A stretch of DNA of 64,000 nt from an uncultured Oscillospiraceae bacterium (GTDB taxonomy: Bacteria; Bacillota; Clostridia; Oscillospirales; Oscillospiraceae). Of this stretch, positions 50,429 to 58,792 are shown piece by piece (the stretch's first letter is position 1; the number at the start of each line of letters is the position of its first letter). Where the stretch lies: contig CABVDR010000004.1 of NCBI GenBank assembly GCA_902497145.1, forward strand, positions 1 through 64,000. The letters run 5' to 3'. The notes beneath the pieces were generated by a model, which did no database searches, was not told where the DNA came from, and saw only the letters and a program-made list of their open reading frames with translations. The position numbers were made by a program, and so were the translations under genes.

Positions 50429-52114
50429 TCAAAGCTCCGTCTCCCGAAACCCGGAGACATCCAGGCCTCTATGATAGTAAGCATTCGAGAAATAGGCTAT
50501 GACATCCTGCACATCAGGAGTCATCCACTCCCACAAAAGGGGGCCGCTCGGATCAGAGCAACCGATCTCCACCGCATACATTCCGGTGTCCGGTCCTTCC
50601 AGGGCCATCGCACACTGGATAAACCAGGATTGGTCCGGATTTTGTGGGTCCTTCTGCTCTAAAATCAAGAAGCTGTCCGTCTCCTGGCTCAACTCCCGCA
50701 GATTTTCCTCAATATCTGTCCAGCTTAGGTCAGATGTGCTACCCGTATAGCCTCCCACAGTCAGAAGCCAGGGCCAGCCTCGGTGAGGCTGGGGCGGAGT
50801 GGGGACAGGCCCCCTGTTCGGACGCTCCATCACCTGCTGCCAGGTGCGGCCGGAGCGCTCCATTTTTGTCCAGTTCTCCAAGGAGGGGATCTCTCCCCGA
50901 AGCCAGCCCCTCAGGACATCTTCCGCCTCGCCGGCGGCTACATCCCGGGTCCAGGCGTATTGTCCGGGCACGCCGGGCGTGCCGGAGTACTCCTCCATCA
51001 GAATGCGGGTGGGCTGTGCCGCGCCGCCAGCTAGGCAGGCCAAACGGCTGAAGGTGTGTCCCTCCCCCTGGATGGGGATGCCGGGCACCAGCTGGAAGGG
51101 AACCGTCTCTCCCTTCTGATTGGGCTGGCGCAGCAGCTGATAGATGGTGTCCCAGGTAATGCGGGAGGTCACGGAGCCGTCCGGCAGAGTGAGCACCTGG
51201 TTCTGGGCCAGCCGCTCTTGCTCCTTTCGCTCCCGCTGCTCAAACTGGGCTTTCCGCTGGCGGTAGGCCCGCTCCTGGGCGTACTGCTGTTCCTCCTCTT
51301 TTGCATAGAGCAGATTCTGGTACTCCTTGGAGTCATAGACCCCAAACACAGCAGCGGGGGCCCGCCGCCGCAGGCAGTCCATGGCCTGCTCCACTTCCTG
51401 CTTGCTGCGCAGGGAGGTAACCTGCAGCTCACGGCGGTCATCTACGATCCGGATTTCATAGGTGTAAGTGACCTGGGTGCGTTTGCCCGCGCGGCGGATA
51501 TGCTGCTCTACCCGGCTGAATACGCCCCGGATGCGGGAAATGCGGGAGACAGCGTCCCCCAGCACCCACTCCTTGCCCACGCCCAGCTTGCCGCACCACT
51601 GACCGTTCTGCTTTAAGTCCTGATCCACCATGGCGAATAGCTTCTTTACCGGGGGCGCTTCGTCCGGGTAGGGAAGTTGGTCACGGATGGACTGGGCCAG
51701 GGCGCTCTTTTCCGGGACCAGGGCATCCCGCAGGCTTCGGTAGGCCAGGAAGATACCCACCAGAATGGCACCTGCTCCCGCCACAGGAATCAGGTAGTAG
51801 CCGAAACTCATCTCTTCTTTTAACCGCTCCGCCTCGTAGGGCATGGACTGGGCCGTCAGGAAAAGCCAGATGGCCAGTCCGCCCCCAATCAGGAAGATGG
51901 CTGCCCAGAGCAGCCCGGTAAGCCGTCCATGGGTCCGCTGGAGGCAGTAACCCTCCTCCGGTCCATCCGGCTGTTGTTTCTTGTTCCACCACATGATCAG
52001 GAGAATCACCGGGATGGCAAAGATGCGCAGAACTACCACCAAAACAATATAGACCACTACATTCCAGGGCCATTTGAGATAAAAACGTTTTTTTGGAGAT
52101 TCCTTTGATTCCAT
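50429..52114 (-). CDS. Hypothetical membrane protein with large cytosolic domain
   Basis: A 561-residue protein with three hydrophobic segments near the N-terminus (about 15-37, 64-86 and 105-127), a charged coiled-coil segment around 270-320 (EEQQYAQERAYRQRKAQFEQRERKEQERLAQNQVL) and a long soluble C-terminus ending in an acidic, aromatic-rich domain. No family recognised. ATG 52114 follows GGGAGGAAG. It lies 27 bp upstream of the DUF3795 gene. Confidence 0.75.
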   Translation of the reverse strand: MESKESPKKRFYLKWPWNVVVYIVLVVVLRIFAIPVILLIMWWNKKQQPDGPEEGYCLQRTHGRLTGLLWAAIFLIGGGLAIWLFLTAQSMPYEAERLKEEMSFGYYLIPVAGAGAILVGIFLAYRSLRDALVPEKSALAQSIRDQLPYPDEAPPVKKLFAMVDQDLKQNGQWCGKLGVGKEWVLGDAVSRISRIRGVFSRVEQHIRRAGKRTQVTYTYEIRIVDDRRELQVTSLRSKQEVEQAMDCLRRRAPAAVFGVYDSKEYQNLLYAKEEEQQYAQERAYRQRKAQFEQRERKEQERLAQNQVLTLPDGSVTSRITWDTIYQLLRQPNQKGETVPFQLVPGIPIQGEGHTFSRLACLAGGAAQPTRILMEEYSGTPGVPGQYAWTRDVAAGEAEDVLRGWLRGEIPSLENWTKMERSGRTWQQVMERPNRGPVPTPPQPHRGWPWLLTVGGYTGSTSDLSWTDIEENLRELSQETDSFLILEQKDPQNPDQSWFIQCAMALEGPDTGMYAVEIGCSDPSGPLLWEWMTPDVQDVIAYFSNAYYHRGLDVSGFRETEL

Positions 52115-52383
52115 GATATCTTCCTCCCGTTGTTTAAACCGTTCCGAGTAAAAAAACGGCATATTTTAAATCCCGCAGCTCATGTGGAGCACCATGAGCC
52201 AAGTAGAATTATACCATAACAGCACATGCACGGAAAAGTATTTTTATACAAATGGCATGACCCGGGGTGCCTGATGCGCGAGTGAAATGGGGAAATGAGC
52301 GAGGATTAAACCAACAGTTTAATGACAAAGAAAGCACTGGGGATTATGATAAGCCCAACAAGAATCAAAGGGAGGTAGAACAA

Positions 52384-53016
52384 ATGAACCTGAAGGATGC
52401 GTTTCGGGTGCAGAATAAACTCCAGTCCGTTGTGTCCGAAGCCATGGACATCCTGGAGGATCACCGGAATATTGTCAAGGTAAAGACCACCCACCTGCGC
52501 AGCAGGGTCATGGACGATGCCCAAGACCTGGTTGTGGAAGAGAATGCCCCCAGCGAGTACGCCGGCCATGCCAACGCGATTGCGGCGTTTCTTATGGCCA
52601 TGATGGAGGAGCGGGAGAAGCTCAGCCAGGCCATTCGAAACGCCAAAGGCAAGCTGACACTGGATCTGGACAGCGAAGTGGGGCTCAACCGGCAGCGGCA
52701 GGCGCTGGCCCGGGTTTTCCGCGGCATGACCACCTTGCGCAATAGCGAAAAGATTATTACAGACGGCGGAACCGGATACCGGTTTAACGGCGAGGGAAAT
52801 CAGGTGGCGTATCGCTGTGACGCCAAGCAGGTGGTCACCATTGATTTTGACCGAAATAAGATCCGTGCCCTGGCCTCCTCTCTGGGGCAGAAATCTGATG
52901 CCCTCTCCATGGAAATGGACAAGTGCCTGGTCAATACGGAGGTGGACTATGTGCTGCCCTTTGACCTCAACGACAGCTTTGACACCATCCTGACCGACTT
53001 TATGGAACGGCAGTGA
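52384..53016 (+). CDS. Hypothetical protein
   Basis: A 210-residue soluble protein, helical in its first half (LKDAFRVQNKLQSVVSEAMDILEDH, then ANAIAAFLMAMMEEREKLSQAIRNAKG), with a mixed alpha/beta second half (VAYRCDAKQVVTIDFDRNKIRALAS). It has no signal or membrane segment. ATG 52384 follows GGGAGG at 10-nt spacing; the longer open frame upstream has no ribosome binding site. I do not recognise it. Confidence 0.72.
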   Translation: MNLKDAFRVQNKLQSVVSEAMDILEDHRNIVKVKTTHLRSRVMDDAQDLVVEENAPSEYAGHANAIAAFLMAMMEEREKLSQAIRNAKGKLTLDLDSEVGLNRQRQALARVFRGMTTLRNSEKIITDGGTGYRFNGEGNQVAYRCDAKQVVTIDFDRNKIRALASSLGQKSDALSMEMDKCLVNTEVDYVLPFDLNDSFDTILTDFMERQ

Positions 53017-53042
53017 CGGCCGAAACACCAGAATAAAAGAAA

Positions 53043-53070
53043 GCCCGCTATACGTCCGGGTATAGCGGGT
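53043..53070 (-). terminator. Hairpin, probable leftward terminator of the XRE gene
   Basis: CCCGCTATAC pairs with GTATAGCGGG around a 6-nt loop. On the minus strand CTTTCTTTTATTC follows; on the plus strand no U-tract. The remainder of the gap to 53339 contains no supported gene, only the palindrome listed next. Confidence 0.6.
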
Positions 53071-53142
53071 ATGGCAAAATGGAAGGGTTCTTACGGCCGG
53101 TTCAGACGCAGATGAATTATGATGCTGCGTGTCGTACAGAGG

Positions 53143-53160
53143 AGTCAACATGTGTTGACT
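53143..53160. promoter_or_regulatory. Perfect 18-bp palindrome
   Basis: AGTCAACATGTGTTGACT is a perfect palindrome with no loop, standing alone in a gene-free gap. It fits a dimeric helix-turn-helix operator; the XRE-type protein encoded next to it is a candidate binder. Confidence 0.5.
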
Positions 53161-53339
53161 GGAAATGAAAGCTATATATGCTGATTGGATTTCGTCCTTC
53201 GCATTGCTCTTTGCCCGTCGCTCTGCTTGTCCTCTCGTCCATCCGCAACTTCCCTCTATGCTTCGCCGTGTGAATACGTCTCCATCGTTTAGGTTCACCT
53301 GAGTGTTTTTATCATGAAGTCGCCTGGAAATTGCACGAG

Positions 53340-53729
53340 TCAGATCGGCCTTTGGCAGGACAGACTATCAATATCCCGGCGGATAAGGGCCGAAGCGGCC
53401 CGGAAGTTTTGCCATACCCCCTGTACCCGGAAGCAATATCCCATGAAATGACTTGAGCAGCAGGCCGTGGCCTGCTGCTCAATGGATTTAATATGGGAAG
53501 AAGAGACTAAGATCTCATTCATGGAAATTTGAAACAGTGCGCTCAGGGCGTAGAGGTTGTCGATGCTGGGCAGGCTCTGTCCCCTTTGCCACTTGTAGAT
53601 GGCCTGTGGCTCTTCAAAGCCAAAAAACTGCTGTATATCCCGCACCGTAAAGCCCCGCTCTTGGCGCAGCCGGGTGATGTTGGCACCGGTTGCCACAGGA
53701 TCAATCACCGGAAATTGGGTAATCGCCAT
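53340..53729 (-). CDS. XRE-family helix-turn-helix regulator
   Basis: A 129-residue protein with an N-terminal XRE domain (ANITRLRQERGFTVRDIQQFFGFEEPQAIYKWQRGQSLPSIDNLYALSALFQISMNEILV, residues about 13-72) and a short Cys-rich C-terminus of unknown fold (IEQQATACCSSHFMGYCFRV). ATG 53729 follows GGAGG. Target unknown; a perfect palindrome lies 180 bp beyond its stop. Confidence 0.85.
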   Translation of the reverse strand: MAITQFPVIDPVATGANITRLRQERGFTVRDIQQFFGFEEPQAIYKWQRGQSLPSIDNLYALSALFQISMNEILVSSSHIKSIEQQATACCSSHFMGYCFRVQGVWQNFRAASALIRRDIDSLSCQRPI

Positions 53730-53864
53730 GAAGACCGCCTCCATTCTTGTCAAATAAGTCGTTGCATGGGAAAACCAATATAGCCGATTTTATTAGAAAA
53801 TGCAAGGTTTGAAAGAAAAATGTAACGCAGTTGTCACAAAGAAGGAAAGGAGATGATTCCATTC

Positions 53865-54032
53865 ATGGTACAGATGGTGCCTTTACACAAGCAGAGCAAG
53901 AAAAGGCAGCGGGAATACCATGCCAAGCAGCGCGGCAGCTGGTATGGCCTGAACCCGGTCACTCGTACGGTGCCCAACCGGAAGGCGTATGACCGAAACC
54001 GGGTCAAGCAGGCGGACCGCCGGGGCCTGTGA
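53865..54032 (+). CDS. Small basic conserved protein (55 aa)
   Basis: A 55-codon frame (ATG 53865 to TGA 54032) preceded by AAAGGAGATGAT at 53846-53857, an extended Shine-Dalgarno match. The product, MVQMVPLHKQSKKRQREYHA then RGSWYGLNPVTRTVPNRKAYDRNRVKQADRRG, is strongly basic. I recall similar small proteins in other Clostridia as unannotated conserved hypotheticals. Its charge would allow RNA or ribosome binding, but that is a guess. Confidence 0.72.
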   Translation: MVQMVPLHKQSKKRQREYHAKQRGSWYGLNPVTRTVPNRKAYDRNRVKQADRRGL

Positions 54033-54165
54033 TCCTTTTGCTTCCCAGGCAGGGAAACTAGATAGTCTGGAACAGTTTGGAAACTGTCGGATGGATCAGC
54101 ACGCACAAACATTGACCTCTTCTTTCTGGAAGCGTAAAATGAAGGCAGAGGAGGCGAGCAAGCAA

Positions 54166-54702
54166 ATGCCGGATACATCGTACTATACCAAGGAGAATCT
54201 CCAGGAGGCAGCCCGCTACTGGGATGAAAAGGATGCGGGCAGCGTCAAGCTGGAGCGGGAAAAGCTGCGGGCCATGGTGAAGGACTACATTCAGGATAAT
54301 AACACCTGTGCTCTGGCTACCGGGACCGGGAACTATGTGCGCTGCACCCCCATCGAGTACAGCTACCACGACGGCTGCTTCTGGATGTTCAGCGAAGGGG
54401 GCAAAAAGTTCGTCGGCCTGGCGGAAAACCCCAATGTCTGTCTTGCCATCTTTGATAAATATGAGGGCTTCGGCAAGCTCCATGGAGTCCAGATCATGGG
54501 CAGGGCAGAGCTGGTGGAACCCTTCAGTGAGGACTACAACGCCCATGCGGCATTTCAGAAAATTCCGCTGGCCACATTGCGGAAGCTGAGCAGTCCCATG
54601 CACCTGATCCGGGTGCGGCCCACACGGATCGACTGTCTGTTCTCCGATTTTAAGAAGCTGGGCTGCGGGGCGCGGCAGACGTTGGTCCTGGAAGAAGCGT
54701 AA
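54166..54702 (+). CDS. Pyridoxamine 5'-phosphate oxidase-like FMN-binding protein
   Basis: A 178-residue split-barrel protein of the PNPOx-like family: NNTCALATGTGNYVRCTPIEYSYHDGCFWMFSEGGKKFVGLAENPNVCLAIFDKYEGFGKLHGVQIMGRAELVEP. These bind FMN or F420-like cofactors; many are of unknown substrate. The start is uncertain: ATG 54166 has GAGGAGG 11 nt upstream; ATG 54139 and 54091 are in frame but have weaker sites. Confidence 0.82.
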   Translation: MPDTSYYTKENLQEAARYWDEKDAGSVKLEREKLRAMVKDYIQDNNTCALATGTGNYVRCTPIEYSYHDGCFWMFSEGGKKFVGLAENPNVCLAIFDKYEGFGKLHGVQIMGRAELVEPFSEDYNAHAAFQKIPLATLRKLSSPMHLIRVRPTRIDCLFSDFKKLGCGARQTLVLEEA

Positions 54703-54703
54703 A

Positions 54704-54746
54704 AAGTCCGAGGGGATATCGTTGAATATCCCCCCGGATTTTTTTG
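54704..54746. terminator. Bidirectional intrinsic terminator
   Basis: TCCG-GGGGATAT pairs with ATATCCCC-CGGA; AAAAAG on the left and seven T on the right serve both convergent genes. Confidence 0.85.
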
Positions 54747-54757
54747 CAGTTTTTTAA

Positions 54758-55318
54758 TTATTTCAGCTTGGCTCCATCCTGGAAGGCGTTGCCCACCTTT
54801 TCGCCCAGCTTGCGGTAGGCGCTGTGGATAGGGTCAAAGGTGATGGGCTGGAGCTTGTCCGGATCGATCTTTCCCTCCTTGTCCAGCACCGCCTCGTCGG
54901 CGCTGACGTTGACGATCTCGCCCACCAGGCGGCAGCTCTTTGGATCGTAGCTGATCAGGCGGCACTCCACCGCCATGGGCAGCTCGTCAATGAGGGGAGC
55001 GTCTACAAATTCCGAGCGGGTGGTGTGCCAGCCCGCCTTTTCCACCTTGTTGGCCACGCTGTTGCCCGATTCGATGCCCACATAGTCGCAGGCCACCAGC
55101 TGGTCCACGGTGGCCATGCTGACGGTGAAAGCCTTCCGGGCCAGAATGTTAGCGGTGGTTTTGTGTCCTGCACTGATGCACATGGACAGCTCCTTGTCCT
55201 CGCTGATCCCGCCCCAGGCCGCGTTCATGGCGTCGGGGGTGCCGTCCTCCCCATAGGTGGCCAGAATAAACACCGGCTGGGGGTAGGTCCAGGGTTTGGC
55301 TCCAAAATTCTTACGCAT
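54758..55318 (-). CDS. Flavin reductase family protein
   Basis: A 186-residue FMN-binding split-barrel protein: AKPWTYPQPVFILATYGEDGTPDAMNAAWGGI, then SMCISAGHKTTANILARKAFTVSMATVDQLVACDYVG and VECRLISYDPKSCRLVGEIVNVSADE. These reductases or oxidoreductases act in the cytoplasm; substrate unknown. Monocistronic, convergent with the PNPOx-like gene. Confidence 0.9.
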   Translation of the reverse strand: MRKNFGAKPWTYPQPVFILATYGEDGTPDAMNAAWGGISEDKELSMCISAGHKTTANILARKAFTVSMATVDQLVACDYVGIESGNSVANKVEKAGWHTTRSEFVDAPLIDELPMAVECRLISYDPKSCRLVGEIVNVSADEAVLDKEGKIDPDKLQPITFDPIHSAYRKLGEKVGNAFQDGAKLK

Positions 55319-55546
55319 ACAAAGATACCTCCTGTTCGATGAAGATGCAGCCGTTTCCTGCGCAGATATCGGTTCTTCAGGTTCCAGATAGCTCTATTGT
55401 AGCGCATCCCTTACGCCGGTACAAGGGGCACGTGGTTTTGGATGGGAGATGGTGTGGCAGGAAAAAAGGTTAGACAGGGCGGCCGGGAGATGGTACAATA
55501 GTGTTGAATATTATATATTAATCCACCCAGAGAGGAAGATGTTTGG

Positions 55547-56236
55547 TTGACCCAGATTAAATCAAAGCAGCGGGTTGCGGACCACGGCGAGGTGTTTACC
55601 AGTGAGCGGGAGGTCAAGGCCATGTGCGACCTGGTGGCTGTGGAGTGCCTGCGCATTGACTCACGTTTTTTGGAACCGGCCTGTGGGGACGGAAACTTTT
55701 TGGCCGAAATTTTACAGCGGAAGCTGGAGATCGTAAAGGAAAAGTACCGCCGCAGCGCCTATGACTGGGAACGAAATTCCCTGCTTGCCTTGGGTAGCTT
55801 GTATGGCGTGGATATTCTGGCCGATAACTGCGCCCACTGCCGGGAACGGCTTTACCAAATTTGGGCGACAAGCTACAAGTCGGTCTGCAAAAAGGAGTGT
55901 AACGACGAGACACGCCGGGCCGCTCGGTTCATCCTGGAGCGAAACATCGTGTGCGGCAACGCGCTGAGTCTTCACTGTGTGGATGAAAAGCAGAAGGATA
56001 CGCAGACCCCGATTGTATTTTCTGAATGGACCTTCCCGCAGAACAACGCCTTTTTGCACCGTAAGGACTATACCTTTGGAGAACTGCTAAACGGGGAGGA
56101 AGAGAAGAAAACAGCACGCGTGCAGCAGTCCCTGTACGGCAATGAGGTGCAGGAAGCGGCAGGGGAAGGGACCTTTATTCAGGAGTATGTTTGCCATTAC
56201 CGGCGTTTGGGAGAAGAAAAGATGGACCAGCAGTAG
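55547..56236 (+). CDS. N6-adenine methyltransferase-like protein without catalytic NPPY
   Basis: The 229-residue protein carries the SAM-binding motif I FLEPACGDGNFLAEIL near residue 43, preceded by GEVFTSEREVKAMCDLV, as in N-6 DNA methylases. No (D/N)PP(Y/F) motif IV is present; the C-terminal half (ILERNIVCGNALSLHCVDEKQ, VFSEWTFPQNNAFLHRKDYTFGELL) resembles the segment after the catalytic loop. It starts at TTG 55547 with GAGGAAG 8 nt upstream. It is the first of five co-directional genes; the second has NPPY, so this may be a partner or target-recognition-like subunit. Confidence 0.8.
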   Translation: MTQIKSKQRVADHGEVFTSEREVKAMCDLVAVECLRIDSRFLEPACGDGNFLAEILQRKLEIVKEKYRRSAYDWERNSLLALGSLYGVDILADNCAHCRERLYQIWATSYKSVCKKECNDETRRAARFILERNIVCGNALSLHCVDEKQKDTQTPIVFSEWTFPQNNAFLHRKDYTFGELLNGEEEKKTARVQQSLYGNEVQEAAGEGTFIQEYVCHYRRLGEEKMDQQ

Positions 56237-56259
56237 GAACAGAGGAGGAATTTTGTACT

Positions 56260-57894
56260 GTGTCTGATGCATTTGAGAAAGTTTATAATCCGGACGTTTT
56301 AACCTGTCTGGCCAACCTCTCCAGCGATGAAGTTTTTACCCCGCCTGACGTGGCAAACCAAATGCTGGATCTGCTGCCCCAGGAGCTGTTTGAAGATCCC
56401 AATACCACTTTTCTGGACCCGGCATGTAAGAGCGGGATTTTTCTGCGGGAGATTGCCAAGCGCCTTCTGAAAGCCCGGATTCCCGGATACGAAGAACGCG
56501 CCAAAGAGATTGCAGAGAAGAGGCGCTGCCAGCTTCCGCTGACCGGGGCGGATGAGCTCTTTGAGCAGGAGCTTCAGCAGGCGGTGGACCATATCATGCA
56601 CAAGCAGCTGTTTGCCATCACCATCACAGAGCTCACCAGCCTCATTTCCCGCAGAAGCGTGTACTGCTCCAAATATCCCAATACCGAATTTTCCATCAGC
56701 CGGTTTCCCACGGCGGAGGGGAATATCCGCTTTCGCAGTATCAGGCATACCTGGAAGGACGGGAAATGTGTGTTCTGCGGGGCCAGTGAGAGCGAATATG
56801 CCCGGGCAGATGGGCTGGAGACCCACGCCTATGAGTTTATTCACACAGCAAATCCAGAGGAGATATGGAATATGGGTTTTTCATTTGACGTGATCATCAG
56901 TAATCCGCCCTATCAGCTATCGGACGGCGGAAACGCGGCAAGCGCCATTCCAATTTATCATAAATTTGTCCAGCAGGCCCTGAAGCTGCGGCCTCGCTAC
57001 TTGAGTATGATTATTCCGGCCCGGTGGTACACCGGTGGCCGGGGTCTGGACGCGTTCCGCAACGATATGCTGCACGACGACCAAATCCAGATTCTCCATG
57101 ACTTTCCCGACGCCTCCGACTGTTTCCCGGGGGTGGAGATCAAGGGCGGCGTGTGCTACTTCCTGTGGGCCCGGGATTCCAGCGGGCCCTGCCAGGTCTA
57201 TGCCCACCGGGGGCAGGAGGTGGATATGTCCCAGCGCCCCCTGCTGGAGCCGGGAATGAAGACCTTCCTGCGCAACGACACCCAGATCAGTGTGCTGTAT
57301 AAAGTACGCAGCAAGGGGGAGCCCTCGTTTGCCGATTATCTCCATGCCGGGCGGTATTTTGGATTCCACACCCGGGTGGACCGGTTCGGAGATGGCACAG
57401 GACAGATCCAGACCGCCGACGGAAAGGCGTTTTTGCCGGTGCGGGAGGCCAAGGACGAGCAGTATAACGTGAAAGTCTTTGTCCACGGTGGGGCGTGCTG
57501 GATCCCGCTGAACCAGGTACCCAGGCATCAGGAGGAGGCGCTGTGCTGGAAGGTTCTGCTGCCCCGCTCAGGCAACCCGGGGGGTACCGTCATTGGCCGC
57601 CCCAAGCTTAGTGAGCCCTATTCCTGCAGCTCCAATACCTATGTGGTGGCTCTGCCGCCGGAGAAACCCTTTACCCAGGAGGAGGCAGAACATTGCCTGT
57701 CCTATATCCAGACGAAATTTTTCCGTTACCTGGTGTCTATTCAGACATCCACTCAGGATACCCCGCCCAAGGCCTATCAGTTTGTGCCGGTGCAGGATTT
57801 TTCCCGGCCCTGGACAGATGAACAGCTGTATGAAAAATACGGCTTGACCCCCAAAGAGCAGGCAGCTATCGAGACCACAGTTGCACCGATGTAA
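56260..57894 (+). CDS. Eco57I-type N6-adenine DNA methyltransferase
   Basis: The 544-residue protein has SDEVFTPPDVANQMLDLLP followed by motif I FLDPACKSGIFLREI (residues about 50-64; a Lys replaces the first Gly of DPACGSG), and motif IV DVIISNPPYQLS near 215. The C-terminal half has blocks typical of large restriction methyltransferases (ARWYTGGRGLDAFRNDMLHDD, EIKGGVCYFLWAR, SSNTYVVALPP, IQTKFFRYLV). It methylates adenine in DNA. GTG 56260 with GGAGG 11 nt upstream is chosen. Middle residues 165-185 contain CVFCGASESEYARADGLETHAYEF, with a CxxC pair of unknown purpose. Confidence 0.87.
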   Translation: MSDAFEKVYNPDVLTCLANLSSDEVFTPPDVANQMLDLLPQELFEDPNTTFLDPACKSGIFLREIAKRLLKARIPGYEERAKEIAEKRRCQLPLTGADELFEQELQQAVDHIMHKQLFAITITELTSLISRRSVYCSKYPNTEFSISRFPTAEGNIRFRSIRHTWKDGKCVFCGASESEYARADGLETHAYEFIHTANPEEIWNMGFSFDVIISNPPYQLSDGGNAASAIPIYHKFVQQALKLRPRYLSMIIPARWYTGGRGLDAFRNDMLHDDQIQILHDFPDASDCFPGVEIKGGVCYFLWARDSSGPCQVYAHRGQEVDMSQRPLLEPGMKTFLRNDTQISVLYKVRSKGEPSFADYLHAGRYFGFHTRVDRFGDGTGQIQTADGKAFLPVREAKDEQYNVKVFVHGGACWIPLNQVPRHQEEALCWKVLLPRSGNPGGTVIGRPKLSEPYSCSSNTYVVALPPEKPFTQEEAEHCLSYIQTKFFRYLVSIQTSTQDTPPKAYQFVPVQDFSRPWTDEQLYEKYGLTPKEQAAIETTVAPM

Positions 57895-57907
57895 GGAGGC
57901 GTAATTG

Positions 57908-58774
57908 ATGAAGCGACGGGATGTAGAAGGAGCGCACCCATTTTCCCAGGAAATCGCACAGGCATGCGGCATCTATGAGCTGGGCGGGCTGCTCATGGAC
58001 GATCAGGGCGGTTTTACTGCCGTGGTGGAGGCCTTTGAGCTGAGCAAGGACGAGGCCGCCGGGGGAATACATCTGTCGGATCTGCTGCGTCGGGGAGGCT
58101 ACTATCCCGGACTGTGCATAGGCTGCCGTTTGGCCAGACAGCTGGGGGTGGAGACCCACCTGTTCGTGAAGATCGAGGGAGAACCGGAGATCCGCCAATA
58201 TCAGGTTGTCGTGGAGGAGAAAGAAACCGGTCCCGTACTGAAAGAGGTGACCCATGCCCGCCTGAGTGAGGATGACTTTGTGGAGTGGTGGGCCAAGCAT
58301 AAGAAAACAAAGCAGACCAAAGGCTACCGCACAGATTTTCAGCGGCGGGCGGAAAATAGCTACTTTGATAACGTGCTGGAATCCCACGGCCTGCGATGGG
58401 GCGGCAACGTGGATGGATTGCTGGTATCTCCGGAAAACGGAAACCAGGTGACTGCCATCATTGAGAACCGGTACACCCAAAAGTGCCCCATCAGGAGCTA
58501 TGATCCCGCCAAGCATTTTCACGATGACATCAACACCTGGAGACCGCTGATCCTGCTGCGGGAGCAGCTGGATGTGCCCCTGTTGCTTATGACTTACTCC
58601 CGCCGCACCGGGGAGGGGCGAAAGGTAGGCTTGGCCCAGGTCATCAACGGACCGGAGGACACCGAGAATCTGTTATATGCCAACAGTCCGGCGCTCCGCC
58701 GTCCGGTGCCCCCCAATCAGCGCATCGTCACCTCGGTGGATGCAGCAAAGCAGTGGTTGGCTGCATTTCAGTAA
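57908..58774 (+). CDS. Unknown protein with possible PD-(D/E)XK-like nuclease core
   Basis: A 288-residue protein lying between the methyltransferase and helicase genes, each with AAGGAGG-type spacing. Around residues 165-190, GGNVDGLLVSPENGNQVTAIIENRYTQ has an Asp on one strand and an I-I-E-N-R strand 17 residues later, reminiscent of a PD-(D/E)XK core with Arg instead of Lys. No family was recognised from sequence alone. The context suggests the cleavage or recognition subunit of the restriction-like system. Alternative: a target-recognition or structural protein. Confidence 0.6.
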   Translation: MKRRDVEGAHPFSQEIAQACGIYELGGLLMDDQGGFTAVVEAFELSKDEAAGGIHLSDLLRRGGYYPGLCIGCRLARQLGVETHLFVKIEGEPEIRQYQVVVEEKETGPVLKEVTHARLSEDDFVEWWAKHKKTKQTKGYRTDFQRRAENSYFDNVLESHGLRWGGNVDGLLVSPENGNQVTAIIENRYTQKCPIRSYDPAKHFHDDINTWRPLILLREQLDVPLLLMTYSRRTGEGRKVGLAQVINGPEDTENLLYANSPALRRPVPPNQRIVTSVDAAKQWLAAFQ

Positions 58775-58792
58775 GGAGGAATTTGTAATACT

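Noticed and set aside
55319..55546. Integrase attachment site or tRNA bordering the restriction-like block
   Set aside because: No tRNA-like fold, integrase or matching direct repeat was seen on both sides of the block.
55547..57894. The two methyltransferase-like genes as one gene broken by a frameshift
   Set aside because: Each has its own SAM motif I, start and ribosome binding site, and the second repeats the N-terminal pattern of the first instead of continuing it.
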